From Axinella damicornis (taxonomy: Eukaryota; Porifera; Demospongiae; Axinellida; Axinellidae), in NCBI GenBank assembly GCA_963931865.1, contig OZ007517.1:2732164-2796163 (forward strand): 64,000 nucleotides of DNA, given 5' to 3'. A program made the translations under genes and the position numbers. Below the pieces are notes generated by a model. The model was not told the origin of the DNA. It made no database searches and saw only the letters and a list, made by a program, of their open reading frames with translations. Each line of letters starts with the position of its first letter. The stretch's first letter is position 1. Positions 1 to 42,102 of this stretch are shown here, piece by piece.

Positions 1-265
1 AACTTTTAGGGTTGGCATACACATGCAAAAAGTGACAACAAATCTCGGTATCATCACCTAGGAGCCGTGATTTGAGAACTTGTATGCATGCTCCCATATG
101 ACTCACACACACGGCAGTGACAGCCCCACACTTGTAGTAATAGATTCACATTTGTTTTCTCACAAATTTAAAGACGATTTGTCCGGTGGAAATACCAGTG
201 TACTTTCTGAAGAATGGAACTGTGAATTTCACAAGGTGATAACAGGTTACTAGGTCACACTTTAC

Positions 266-1384
266 CTCCTGGTATTGTTCATTCTTCTCTTTCACTTCCT
301 CGGCTTCTTCCGAGTCTAGAGCTACGCATGTTCCTGGGATGTCCAGCATCCAGATGGTCTCCGTTTCTGTCAGAGTAATGATTACCTGGAGTTTGATCGG
401 AGAGATCCAGTTGTGATTCTTACACGTCAAGAGTTAATACCTATTTGTGTGATTAATGGGTTATTAATTCAAATGAAAGTATGTATGTTGGACTAAAGTT
501 CACATAAATACGTAGTACCGTCAGGAGTAGAACATGCTTTCTGCCAAATTTTGAAGCCCTGACAATGGCATGGGCTATCAACACCACTAGCAATCACATG
601 GCTAGCATCTTTGGTAGTGTTACATATGAACAATAAATTAGCCTCGTTCCCAGGCCCCACCCAATTTTTCGTTGCTTGCAGTATAGTACAGAAAAGTGTA
701 ATTCTTTCGTGCAACTGAAAGGGGCGTGCGAGCCTGGGAACGAGGCTACAATAAATAGCTCTCACTGCACATCAGCACCAACATCCTGTGGGATGGAAAA
801 TGAACCCTTTGGTACACCGCTACTCTCACTGACCTCCTTCTCCAGGTCCTCTTTGGTCAGCTTGTCCTCGTCGCGGTCGACTGTCTCCACTGCAGGTCAA
901 GTGGATGGAGGAGAAGATACTTTGTTGGTCATCCGATGCAATACTACAGACCTACACTCTAAATCATGTCTCGGTGCACAAGTACGGCAAACTCCCTCTT
1001 CAGAATGATGCCTCAGGTCTTACTCTCAACTTGTGGATAGACTCTGGTTGCATCCAACAGCTCGTACTATACAGCTAGCAAGCTGCTTCGCAGGCAGCTA
1101 TATAGCTTACGGCTCACCCCAAATAGTGCACATGCGTGTGATAGCACATATTATTATTATTGCTTATGCATTCAAAATTTCACGATTTTTTTTGGATGAA
1201 TTAAACTAGTACCCGCAAACAACAGTGACTTGAAGGGAATATGAATGGTGTGATTAGTAATGGCTCACCTGGAGTGGGCGCCTCCTTCTCCCTCACAGTC
1301 GGCCGCCCCACAGTCAGCTCATCACTCATAGACCCCTGTGCACTCATGGTGCCCGTCTCTGTCACGCTGCTGCCAAACATTGAA
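266..1384 (-). CDS. DNAI4/WDR78-like axonemal dynein intermediate chain, three internal exons (partial)
   Basis: Three minus-strand exons splice with consistent phase: 1384-1269, 889-834 and 385-266. Acceptors are CCCGCAG, CTGCAG and CTCCAG; donors are GTGAGC, GTCAGT and GTAAAG. The peptide includes SMFGSSVTETGTMSAQGS, then EDLEKE joined to VIITLTETETIWMLDIP, then SEEAEEVKEKNEQYQE. The run 'TETETIW.LDIP...SEEAE.VK.+N..Y' resembles the conserved segment just upstream of the WD repeats in DNAI4 (WDR78), an intermediate chain of the axonemal inner-arm dynein f complex in motile cilia. WD repeats are not visible here and should lie beyond base 1. The family call comes from remembered motif similarity; the exon chain is directly visible. 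Introns hold a MITE (639-748). Confidence 0.55.
639..748. mobile_element. Palindromic MITE, TAGCCTCG family
   Basis: Inverted ends TAGCCTCGTTCCCAGGC and GCCTGGGAACGAGGCTA enclose a partly palindromic core. The flanks repeat CAATAAAT (8 bp, 9 if the terminal A is shared), a target-site duplication. Confidence 0.8.
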
Positions 1385-1560
1385 CTGCGGGAGAGAATAC
1401 GACCTAGTACAAAACTTATGTCACGAAATTCAATAGTCTAACACCGGCATTCCCAAATGGTTCTGCATCCTTTTCTAGCTTCAATATATAGTTATAGAAC
1501 ACAAGCCCCTTCAGGCAATGGCTAATCTCCCGAGGGGAGGAGGGGTAAAGAAAGCACTCC

Positions 1561-1633
1561 ACCAACAGTTGGATTTGAACCAGGGACTCTTTCGCTTTGC
1601 TTTCAAATGCTTTAACCACTTGGCTATAAGTCA
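1561..1633 (-). repeat. tRNA-like sequence, probably a tRNA-derived SINE head or degenerate tRNA
   Basis: On the minus strand the A-box-like TAGCCAAGTGGTTAAAGCA is followed about 30 bases later by a perfect B-box, GGTTCAAATCC, the spacing of an internal RNA polymerase III promoter. The T-arm pairs only partly and I could not fold a clean acceptor stem or anticodon arm, so a functional tRNA is unlikely. Confidence 0.45.
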
Positions 1634-2654
1634 CTCACAAGCTAAAATATTTGTAGCGACATTCACCGAGGACAGTGATTGAGCGTACATTAGGCTATGT
1701 ACCTTGAAAACGGTTGCGTAAAGCTTGCACTAGTGAATCCAGTGCCATAGATGGATTGCTGGAACACGGATTCATTGGGCTGTGTGTATGTAGACGTGTG
1801 AGTGTGAGTTCAGAATACATCAGTGCGAACAAGCATGAGTGTTCATGTGTGAGAAGAGTTGGGAGAGTATGAGAGTATGGGAAAATTTGCGAGAGTTATG
1901 AGGTGGCGAGAAAACCACAGGAGATATGTACACCGAGTTCAGAGGGACAGGAGCTATCCTCAGTACCTCATGTGCTCCTTCAGCTCTTAAAATTTTATAC
2001 AAGCTTGCGGGCAGTCCAAGGGCAGTCAAAGTCCGCATGGCTACAGGTTGATATATACACAACCCTGTGGCTGTGATAGAATTTCCAGGCTCCTCCCACA
2101 CAATAAAGAGGAGAGATCCTGCTAGCATATGAGGGTATTATTTATTGTAACGTCAATAGCACTATGCATGTATACGATACTCACAGTCCCTGCTTCAGCT
2201 CCAAACAGGTTGCTCTGGTTTTTCCTGGAAAAGAACAGGTTGTTATGAGGAAGAGCAAACATACGTATGGTTGTAGTTTCAGGAACAGAGAATCGCTGAG
2301 ACTACGCTATACTATTGACACTGTAGGGTGATTCTAGGCCCCTCCCTCCCTCCTAGGTCCATGTCCTCAATTCCCCCTCCAAGATCTCACTTGCAGGAAG
2401 CCCTAGAGTTTCACTATCTCCCCACTCATTCCCGGGTGACTCCCACAATCAGGTATTGATCAATGCCTTGGAATGGGTAGGTTTTCAGTCAAACATACGG
2501 ATCTGAATAACAACCTCCATCCAAGTACTCTTCCAGCACACTACGTATCAACATATTTACCTGACGGAAGAGTCTGATTGCAGTAGGCTCTGCGGAGTTA
2601 CATCCATTCCATGTTCATCACATATCTGTGTGTGTAAGGACGTTAGCATGAAAA

Positions 2655-2925
2655 TAATGCAGGATGGTGCACGTAGTCCATATAGAAACATGTCTAATGT
2701 TCACTGGGCAGTTATTGGAGCATCAGACATAGCATTCGAAACTGACGGAGATTGTGGTATGTACATAGCCTCATCCCCAGGCTCCTCCCCAGCTTTTGGT
2801 CATGCAGGATAGTGCACATAGTCCATACGGAAACGTGTCATTGCTATATTTTCACTAGGCAGTTATTGGAGCATCAGACATAGCAATCGAAACTGACGGA
2901 GTTTGTGGTACGCATGTAGCCTCGT
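2655..2925. repeat. Direct duplication of a ~115 bp segment
   Basis: Bases about 2655-2775 are repeated at about 2805-2925. Both contain GCAGTTATTGGAGCATCAGA followed by CATAGCA.TCGAAACTGACG. The second copy runs into a TAGCCTCG MITE; the first carries a decayed MITE end. Confidence 0.75.
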
Positions 2926-3017
2926 TCCCAGGCTCCTTCTCCCCCGCTTTTTGTCGCATACTGTACACAAAAACAGTATGCGACAAAAAGCTGGGGAGGA
3001 GCCTGGGAACGAGGCTA
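2917..3017. mobile_element. Palindromic MITE, TAGCCTCG family
   Basis: Nearly complete palindrome of about 100 bp with TAGCCTCGTTCCCAGGCTCC and its complement at the ends and a central CAGTATGCGACAAAAAGC arm. No clear target duplication. Confidence 0.8.
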
Positions 3018-3044
3018 GTATGTATACAGGTGAAGAAGGCTACG

Positions 3045-3213
3045 ACTATTGACACTGTAGGGTGATTCTAGGCCCCTCCCTCCCTCCTAGGTCCACAATA
3101 CCCCAATTCAGGCTATATAGTGTCAATAGGCCCCTAGGCTTGGAGGGGGGAATTAAGGACTAGGAATGGACCTAGGAGGGAAGAGGGGCCTAGAATCGCC
3201 CTACAGCGTCAAT
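3045..3213. mobile_element. MITE with ~48 bp inverted ends (ATTGACACTGTAGGG)
   Basis: The left end ATTGACACTGTAGGGTGATT is mirrored at the right by AATCGCCCTACAGCGTCAAT. Both arms continue through a GGCCCCTC and CCTAGGTCCA block. A solo left arm sits at about 2322-2375. Confidence 0.7.
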
Positions 3214-3688
3214 GCCAAAACATGCATCGACTTTGTGCCGCTAGGTGGAAAGGAGCATGGTTTCCACTGTTCTCCTGGGTCAGCATCCTCACCATCGGAT
3301 AAATATCCGAGCTATGCTGACGGTGGACACCTAAATGATTTTCCTCCCTGTGTACCTTGAGAACATTGCTCAGTGTGACGATACGAATGGAGAACATAGA
3401 CATTGAACTTCATTCTAAAATACAAATCTGATCACACTATGCGAGGGAGATGTTTATGAGTACATGAATGAAAACAGGAAAACAGCCTACAGTGGCAACT
3501 TTGGCATGAAAGTACTTTTACCAAAACAACAGTGAAGGGGCTCATTCTCAAGGCCAATTATGAGCGTTTGAAAACAGCGGATGTGGGAGGGAGGGCCTGG
3601 GGACTGGGGTTAAAGGATATCTCCCACTGCTTATATTTATGTTCATGAGCATGCAAATATTAAAGGGAGGAGACAGACAGTGGCTGAC

Positions 3689-3937
3689 CATTGCTGCAGG
3701 CTTCTGAAACCTCATGCTATCGGAGGCCAGGTTCTTGCGGCTGGAAGAGAAGAAGTTGGACTTGGAGCCAAGGAAAGAGCGAGAACCTCGGGAAGAGAGG
3801 GGGTTAAACTTCGAATGGCTGCTGGAGGCCAGACTGCTCCCGGCCCTGCTGCTTGTCCGGCTACTGTGCTGCCTGCGGGTATGAGAAACATGTGTAGAAG
3901 TACTCCCAGCAGGTGGGTGAGTGGACTTTGTGGCCAT
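3689..3937 (-). CDS. Candidate Ser/Arg-rich first coding exon, possibly of the same DNAI4-like gene
   Basis: An 83-codon open stretch begins with ATG at 3937 (MATKSTHPPAGSTS) and ends at GCAATG|GTCAGC, phase 0. It is rich in Ser, Arg and Gly (SSRGSRSFLGSKSNFFSSSR) and looks disordered. It lies about 2.3 kb upstream of the DNAI4-like exons on the same strand, so it may encode the N-terminus. I could not find phase-matching exons between 1.4 and 3.7 kb with certainty; a short candidate near 2185-2224 does not keep phase. The first ~45 bp are repeated in inverted orientation at 4076-4122. Confidence 0.35.
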
Positions 3938-4296
3938 CCCATTTCTCTCTGAAAATACAATTCTCTGAATGTTGGCCCAACTGTACCACCGTCAGAATCA
4001 AGCTGCTACTTTGTTTGAAATTTGCAAAAATAATGCATTTCAGATGTCATTTATGGGGTATCTGTGTATGGGGTATGTATTTTCAGAGAAAAATGGGATG
4101 GCCACAAAGTCCACTCACCCGGGTGTCTGTACAAACACATGTGGGTATACACAAACAAGTTAGACCGCCTACAAATGGATCAGCACTACCTACGTCATAA
4201 CTTTGCAGCAGGCTACAGTATGTTGAGGGTATCAACTGAACTTAGTGGCACGTAATTACCACTCAACTATTATTGCAATTGGGGTTTCTTTTGTTT

Positions 4297-4408
4297 GGGG
4301 GGGGGGGGGGGGGGGGGGGTTATTTCAAGGGGGGGGATAGAGATTTCAAACCCAGCACAGTGCCGCTCACTATTCAATCCCCCCCCCCCCCCCCCCCCCC
4401 CCCCCCTT
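4297..4408. repeat. Poly-G / poly-C inverted pair
   Basis: A run of more than 20 G followed by TTATTTCAAGG, and about 60 bases later a run of more than 20 C followed by TTGAAATAAACCC. The homopolymers and their flanks are complementary, so the strand can fold into a GC-clamped hairpin. Run lengths may be assembly-dependent. Confidence 0.8.
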
Positions 4409-4409
4409 G

Positions 4410-7089
4410 AAATAAACCCTGATTGCTGGACTCTACATTGTATACTCTACCGATGGCACACACAATGTGTGAGAGAGATCAGTGACAGAAACTGGGTGTG
4501 GAGGCCTGGGAACGAGGGGACGTGTAACTAAACTACACAACGGAGGATATATTATTCTGTTTATTCTTCGTGGCTTATTCAGTCAGCACACTTCGTTTTA
4601 ATAGTCAACCATTTTCATATCCTTGGAAAAACTTTGTGCATGCCCTGTAGGCATAGCAATGTATTTTACGAATCTTTTTTCTCCTGTGAAAGTGGAACAT
4701 GTATTGGCTAGTGAGATGTTTTCAGGCAACGATAGCGATACACATTAACTCACTTCATTATTCTGGAGCTGCTCTGTTTTGACACTCTGTCCATCTCTTG
4801 CCTCCTGTGTTATGAATAAAGACCAAGCAAGACGAGCTAGTGCTCATTGGTCCACTAGAGGAGGTTCATTAATTACTAATGTGTGCCCAGAAATGGTGGG
4901 AGGGACTTGTATAACTTGAAAGGTTTGTTTAAATGCTGGATTGGTGGGGACTGGGGAGTGTTGGCATGTCATAAAACCCGCCATTCCTTATTCTGAGTAT
5001 TCAGCTGGCATCCAGCAATAAACACAGCTCTTTGTGTGCAAATAAGTTACATCTTCAGCTACTCCCTCTACAAAACAGTTGTCAAATTTAATCCACAAAC
5101 AAACCGTAAGCTTGTCGCTGTGCTCCTAGGCAGTTAATTATTATGAGTCATAATATTGGGCGATCCAACGATGCACCATGGGAATGTGGTTTCTCCCCTC
5201 TCTTGTGCCTATTAACATATGAGGGTAGTTGCACTGCAAGCAAAAACAACCGGGAAAGAGGCCCAGGAATACCTGTGTATGGTAGCCTCGTTCACAACCT
5301 TCTACACTTCCAGTTTTTGATCTGCTGTAAAACCTGGATGTGTAGAAGGCCTGGGAACATAGACGTAGCCTCGTTCCCAGTGGGAATGAGGCTACATCTA
5401 TGTTGCTGCACACAAATCTGTTGGTACTGTACCCAGGGCAAAGTTTCTAAGCAATCTCTTTGCCAAGACAAGACGAGACAACCTCCAGTTTCATCACAAA
5501 CTCATTCACTACTGAACATGGAAGTAATGCAGGCCAGAACGTCTGACCAGCAAGACTAACATGGAATTAAGGCACACGATATCACGATATTCACTGTAGG
5601 TCCTTCATGTGATGCACAACAGCTCACTCTTACCTGAGGAGTAGTGCAACAAAAGTTGTGTCAACCCTGTGGCTAAGCAAGCAGAACTAACTAGCTGTTC
5701 CAAGGGACAGTATGTTGCTTGGCAACGAGGTCAGGTGATACTTGTCCCGCCCCTAGGCAAATTTGCGATCCCCGGGCCCCAGACTGGATCAGAGACTGGA
5801 TTAGTAGCTCCAGAAAGAGATGATCAGCCGATTGTGTGTGCGCAGAGCCAGGACTCAACCGACTCGTGCATAGTAGCAGTTAAAGTGAGGAACAACGTGC
5901 TATCAACAGCGCTGATCTCCAGCAACTAACAGTGAAGTAAGTGCCCAGCCTTGCCCAGCGCCCATTTATTAGAGGGTGTAGCTATATTTTTATGGCTGCA
6001 ACCTGTCACCTACATGCACTGTACCGTTCATGATGCACTCTGTTTCTGCACGTCAATACTGCAAACACTATGAGCTCCTCCCGGAATGAGAGTTAGCATT
6101 GCAGTAATTTCCAAATCAGACCTAATCTCCTGTCTACCACCCACCCATTTCTGTTAGCATCACGTACTTTCCATTATAATTGTCCCCAAATGTCCCATGG
6201 AATTGCTTGCATCAGTGGTGGGCATATTTTTCCTGCGGTTTGATGACAGCCAACATCAGTGTTTTCAGGTATAATTATGCTAAACGAAGTACATAGCTAC
6301 TGTATTCTAGCTACCGGACTATCTTGCAAAGTGACGATGGCAGGCTAGCTGACTTTGGCTGATTTCTCACCGTATATACTGAGATTTGTACTAACAGATA
6401 ACCTCCCCGCCTGCATGGAAGAGTGGACGGGAAACTAATTTCTACTTTGGAATCTTACCAATATGTTATTGCTCACACACCCAGAGATATTATTGGCTGT
6501 GTAGTCATCACAACTCTGATTCACTTTCTTCGTTGCTATTGTTTTGCTTACAATGAACTGTTGCATGAATCCCTAAGCATGTCGTCGCGTTGGTAAAATT
6601 ATTCAGTTCTGCGGCTAGGTCCACCCAGATCAGTACCAATTTGAAAGTATACCAGACAATACATACTGATTATGGTTACTGTATGCTTCATTAATAATTG
6701 CACCTGAGTCACTGCATGACGGCTTTACTGCACTGTAACGCTGGGGTGAAAAGACCTGGGAACGAGGCTAATAACTAAAACTTGGCATGTTGCTGGATAC
6801 ATGACCTTGAGAATCTGGGGTGGGTGGGTATAAAGCATTTCGATGGCATGCATCCATGCGTAGTAAACCTTGATGACAAGGCTCATGAATTCGGTGCACT
6901 TTATATTGCACTTTCGGCAGCCAGGCACTTGGCCGTGGGAATACTTGCACCCCCGTCCTGTTATTGTTATTTGCAACTATGGGAAATTCCGTTATGGCTC
7001 TAGCAATTGACATAGTTCCCCCGGTGTGTGTGAATAGGCTGCAGTCATTCCCTTTTATGGTTCTCACTGTTTTCATAGGGAAGGCAGAC
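4410..7089. other. Intergenic stretch without a supported gene
   Basis: No exon chain is convincing here. A TAGCCTCG MITE relic lies at 5283-5358, a 29 bp perfect palindrome of the same family at 5366-5394, and a single family end at about 6740-6772. The DNA between 4880 and 5060 has CATAAAACCC and AATAAA signals but no paired repeat that would prove an LTR. Confidence 0.5.
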
Positions 7090-12677
<5,588 letters not shown>

Positions 12678-13611
12678 ACAAACTGACTAACTGATCCAGG
12701 TACGATCAACTGGAAACATGTTTGGAAATGACAGATGTTTTATTCAATGTTGCATTTTTGATATAATTATACACAGTATGTATAGAGCTATGTGGTTTTA
12801 TTATAACGTTTGTGACCTTATTCTTGCATGTGTGTATATAATTATAACGACATCTTAATTATTCACCTTTCTGTACTAATTAGCAATCATGCAATTTGGC
12901 AGACTTGCATTATTAAATTTAAATTTGCACACGTGCCGTGCCACTATAGCAGTTACACTTGCCGTCCAAGATGATCATGAGTACCAAACATATTATATGC
13001 ACCATAGAGCTACGTAGCTACTTCCAATTTTATTATGGTCAATATAATTATATCACACGAAATGGCCATGCATGTAATAAACAAACACGATCCCCACACT
13101 TGCATGCATGACTGTACTATAGTCATGATAGATTGATAGTATGTAATTTAGCATGACTGATAATTATTTGCCTATTAACTATGGGAATGGAGTATGGTTG
13201 ACTAATATAATTATTATGGGAATGGAGTATGGTTGACCAATTATGGGAAAGGAGGATGATTAGTGCAAAACAGCTATAGTATTATAGTTATGCTGATAGT
13301 TCCAGCCAATTGCAACTGCATGTGATACCATGCATGATTTAAATGCCGTCGTGAGCACTCCCATATAAGCCCATATAGGAATTTATATGGGGATCGAATT
13401 TAATACTAGGCTTTTTGCTTCTTATGGTTGTTAATATGGGCCACTCTGGTGACAACATGTCCATGAATGCTTGCAGCTGAGTAATTTATTAATTTGGCAA
13501 ACTGCAATGAATCAATGGTCAATATATAACACAGTGTTCAAGCCTAAGAAAAATTATGGCCAAGTTGAAAGCTGCTGCTGCAGTTATGCCTATTAGTGCA
13601 TGCACATATCA
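12678..13611. other. AT-rich convergent intergenic region
   Basis: This separates the 3' end of the receptor gene from that of the first GH31 gene. It contains a short direct repeat (ATTATGGGAATGGAGTATGG at about 13186 and 13214). No gene is visible. Confidence 0.6.
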
Positions 13612-27723
<14,112 letters not shown>

Positions 27724-29152
27724 GACGGCAAATTCAGGCAAAGCTGTGTATGTGTACTTCGTTTTGCTGTATATATCACATCACGTGTTTTGCCACACCC
27801 CGGCTACGCCCACCCGTTCCTACGAGCCCCGCCCCCGGAACTAGATCGACAGTGAGTATACAGTAGTGTATGGTGGTATGATGCATAGCTACTTGAATGC
27901 GTAAACACCGTCGACTGAAAGTGTCGTATGGTATCATGATAAAATTGTAGACTACAAAATCCTTGTGTTGTGAGGCGTATGGTCCACAGGTGTCATGCAC
28001 ATGTGCACTTAGACTTAGAATCAGCAGATATCAGAGGTTTACATACAGGATTATTTGCTAGGGGGTGGAGACTTTATAAACTGAAGTGCATAAAGCGCGC
28101 AAGCGGCATGCACATATTGTAGGGGGTACCGGTCTGGGGACTTGAGACGTGATTGACAGAGCTTATAGCACTCTGCTCATCCAATACGGGTAATTCCAAA
28201 TCAATTCAGCAAAAGTTTGCAAGTGACCCACTCAGAATTGGACGAAACTGGTTTGTAAGTAGTACTTGTGGTTTTATGAAGCCAGACAAAATCTTACTCT
28301 CATGTGTTGTATGGCTTCTTGATTATAAAGATTCAACTTTTTCCCGATTTTTGCTGGTATAGCAAGTATTCAAATCCTCATAATTGATTGTTTTGTAATA
28401 TCGATTGCACCATTTTGAAGCATGAAGAATGGGCTTTCATATGGTATTTGATTCGGAACTGCAGTTATAACTGTACATCCTTTGTACTGCTACCTTATCT
28501 AGCTAGGTCATGAGAGTGTGAATCATGTTTATCTAGGCACGGGTTCACAGATCATCCAATATGGCAACAATGGTGTCATGTGATTATGCTCATGTGCAAG
28601 CAGTGGTCACCTTAGAGAGTGTTTATTCGACAACCATGTGAATAAAACTAACCCACTTACTTGCCTCGTTCCCAGGCCGTTCCCACTGCCATTACTTCCA
28701 TGAAATACTGGCCTGGGAACGAGGCTACCCACTTCCTGCATAAAGCAACTCCTGCATCAAGTAACTGATCCATTACCTCTTCCCACCGGTTTCATATGCA
28801 GCAATACACTGACTCACTCCCAATATACATGCATCAAACAGAGATAAACATCACCGGAACATCATGGCTACGTACAAAAGTAGCTGTATGTACATGCACG
28901 AAAGTGAGTGTGAAGACATTACAAGTGCATGTTGAAGGCAAGACGAAGCTCAAATTCCTAGCTGTGCTTGCAATACAGGCTCGATCAAGGTCACTGACAT
29001 TGGATATAATCAACAATACATAGTCTAAGAGTCTACTTAGAAATTGCAAACAAGCTGCAAGAATTGCGCTTAAACTAGATGCTCATTCCAGAAAACTAAG
29101 TACTTTTACACAAGTCGTATATACCTAATGAGTATGAGAACTATATGTACTC
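27724..29152. other. Spacer between the two GH31 genes
   Basis: 1.43 kb separate the copy A start codon from the copy B stop codon. A TAGCCTCG-family MITE lies at 28661-28727. No exon was supported; the copy A promoter presumably lies just above 27723, but no core motif stands out. Confidence 0.6.
28661..28727. mobile_element. Short palindromic MITE, TAGCCTCG family
   Basis: TTGCCTCGTTCCCAGGCC to GGCCTGGGAACGAGGCTA, with flanks CCCACTTAC and CCCACTTCC (8 of 9 bases identical), a target duplication. Confidence 0.8.
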
Positions 29153-39893
<10,741 letters not shown>

Positions 39894-40363
39894 TCTCCTC
39901 TGCATGCGCCAATCCATACTCCGGTCGAATGCCTTCGGCCAGACCAGCTGCATGTACATGTAAAGGTCAAGTTGCGACGCAGTACGGGTGTCAGTGATTA
40001 TTCAGTAGTGTCCCCAGCCATGAATATACAACGACCCCAGGCATGCAAGCCGTTCGGTTTCAGCCAGGAGATGCAATGTAACGGCAGCTATAGTTAGTTG
40101 GTAACTGAGCGCTCGATGTTGCCCTCGATGCTCGTCACCAGCGAACTACCCCTGGATCCGCCACTGTAATATGAGGCTGTAGCTCAGTGCATTGGTGTTG
40201 TACAGCTAGCTGAGACTGCACACTGCTACCACTTCTCCTGAGATCAGTGGATCTATTCAGTGCCATTGGAGTTCCTGATCTCGCGAGCCAGCGTTCGCGG
40301 AGGGGCTCGGCGCGCGCTACCGGCTTCCGCCAAGAAGCCACTATATACCAGGCAGGGAAGTTC

Positions 40364-40439
40364 TAGTCTCGTGCCCAGACCACATCCCCCGAGGGGAGAG
40401 ACGTCTCTCTCCTCGGGGTGTGGTCTGGGCACGAGACTA
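40364..40439. mobile_element. Palindromic MITE, TAGTCTCG variant, with 9 bp target duplication
   Basis: TAGTCTCGTGCCCAGACCAC is mirrored by GTGGTCTGGGCACGAGACTA. GGGAAGTTC occurs exactly on both sides (40355-40363 and 40440-40448). It lies in the shared upstream region of GH31 copy B and the next gene. Confidence 0.9.
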
Positions 40440-40542
40440 GGGAAGTTCGTGTGAACTTACCCGCTTCCGCAAACACGTACAAATCAATGTACTACAGTAA
40501 TCATTGATGGTGAGTGGCTTCTTAGCGAACGTAGACAGCAAG

Positions 40543-41617
40543 ATGTTGTTTCTGGCCTTTTTTGTAGCTACCCTAGCTCTGGTCTCTCTTCCCACTCCCT
40601 CTGCCAGCCAGGGAGATATCACCACCGGCCTCCCCCTCACCCTCCCTGCTAGTGTGATCACCACCACTGTCCAGTCAACAGGTTTCATGTCCTTCTGATG
40701 AGACATGGGAATCAGCTCGAGATGAGACAACCCAGGGTAATCGAAACGTGATACGTAACACCATTCTACCAACCCTCAGTTGTCTTGTTGGTCAAACCCA
40801 GACCAGTCCTGTAGTCTCCTGCGATGAAATCCCCACAAGCTGTTCCTCTGGCTACTACTGGATCAGGAGCTCCAATGGCACTGCAGTGCAGGTGTACTGT
40901 AACATGGACAGAGTGTGTGGCTGCAACAGCACTGGAGGCGGGTGGACACGTATAGCTAATCTAAACATGAGCAACCCGTCCGAGCAGTGCCCAGGTGATT
41001 TCAACCTACAAAATTACAGCACAGCACTGATGAGGCTGTGTGGAGGGGTCAGCATTGGTACAGGCTGTGTCTCAGCTGTGTACAACACTTACAACATCCG
41101 TTACAGACAGGTGTGCGGGAAAGTGATAGGGTATCGCTTTGGTGCACCAGATGCATTCTCTCCAGCTACTGAGAACCCTTCAGTAACCATAGATGGAAAC
41201 TATGTGGATGGGGTGTCCCTCACACATGGATCCCCTGGAGCAAGGCAACACATCTGGAGCTTCGCTTGTGGAGTTTTTGAGTCAACCGCTGGTGGTCGCC
41301 TCGCTAGGGAGTACTGTCCCTGTGTGAGTGGAGGAGCTGTTCCATCCTACGTGGGAAATGACTACTTCTGTGAGAGTGGAAGTCCGAGGCTACCATTTAT
41401 CTCAGTACTCTATCCAAGTGATCCACTCTGGGATGGTCAGGGCTGTGAATCCTCTTCCTGCTGTGAGTTGAGCTTTCCATCTGGGGTGACTGCCCCCTGG
41501 TTCTGCAGGCAGCTGCCCCAAGCCACAACTGATGATATTGAAGTTCGCATTTGTCGAAATGAACGCGCTGGAGATGAAGATACTCCAGTTGAACTTATTG
41601 AACTCTACATCCGCTGA
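40543..41617 (+). CDS. Secreted protein with fibrinogen-related N-subdomain-like region
   Basis: The first part (ATG 40543) encodes a clear signal peptide, MLFLAFFVATLALVSLPTPS, and a Thr-rich linker. After a frame change near 40681-40716 it continues as an open stretch to the stop at 41617. The CDEIPTSCSSGYYWI..SNG, VQVYCNM and GGGWTRIANLNMS segments resemble the start of fibrinogen-related domains (C..I...G.Y.I...NG....VYCDM...GGGWT). The rest, with about 20 Cys, is not a standard fibrinogen C-lobe and I do not recognise it. GTTTCATG...GGGAATCAG would be a phase-correct intron but only 34 nt, so an indel is also possible. If spliced, the product is 346 residues. An upstream in-frame ATG at 40507 exists. 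The gene is divergent from GH31 copy B. Confidence 0.6.
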
Positions 41618-41709
41618 ACTTTAACCTATAATCATCAACACATAAACAACTCTTGAACGCTACATCCGCTGAACGTTAACCTATAATCATCAACACATAA
41701 ACAACTCTC
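41608..41709. repeat. Tandem duplication of the stop codon region
   Basis: CTACATCCGCTGAACTTTAA...ATCAACACATAAACAACTCT is followed immediately by CTACATCCGCTGAACGTTAA...ATAAACAACTCT. The unit of about 52 bp includes the last codons and stop of the fibrinogen-like gene. Confidence 0.9.
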
Positions 41710-41879
41710 AGCACAAATCAGGAAATCCTTAGTCCCACACATAGGTGTAATTCATATTTTCACACAAGTAGCTATAGCTAGTCCAGTACGTCTGTCACAA
41801 GCTATCTGGCTGTGCTCCCCAAGTTTTGTACATTTATTGAGCAAAATATTTGTTTTTAACTCTGAGTGGAATGTGCATT

Positions 41880-42050
41880 GCTGAAACTGAATTGTGAGTA
41901 GCCGTTGCTAGCACCTATAGCTACTGAGATCACCCTGGGTGGGTGGCTTCTGAATGCCTATTATTCCAAAATCATTATGACTTTGTGTGTCAAGGCCTAT
42001 ACTAGTGGGTATGGGAGAAGGCTCTCATGTTGGGCTGGCTACCCCCCCTC
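41880..42050. repeat. Segment of the locally duplicated block (partial copy)
   Basis: AGTAGCCGTTGCTAGCACCT, then TGAATGCCTATTATTC...TGACTTTGTGTGTCAAGG, and ATGGGAGAAGGCTCTCATGTTG recur at about 48850-49050 and 63530-63640. Confidence 0.7.
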
Positions 42051-42102
42051 GGCACTGGTGCACCTTTGCATGTGATACATGTATAGATTATGTTGGCTTG
42101 TA

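Noticed and set aside
1561..1633. Functional tRNA gene
   Set aside because: A and B boxes are present, but the T-arm and acceptor stem do not pair properly; kept only as a tRNA-like repeat.
2185..2224. Additional DNAI4-like exon
   Set aside because: Acceptor and donor are plausible, but the phase does not fit the next exon at 1384-1269.
4770..5080. Solo LTR
   Set aside because: TATA-like and AATAAA signals are visible, but no second copy, TG...CA boundary or target duplication was found in the window.
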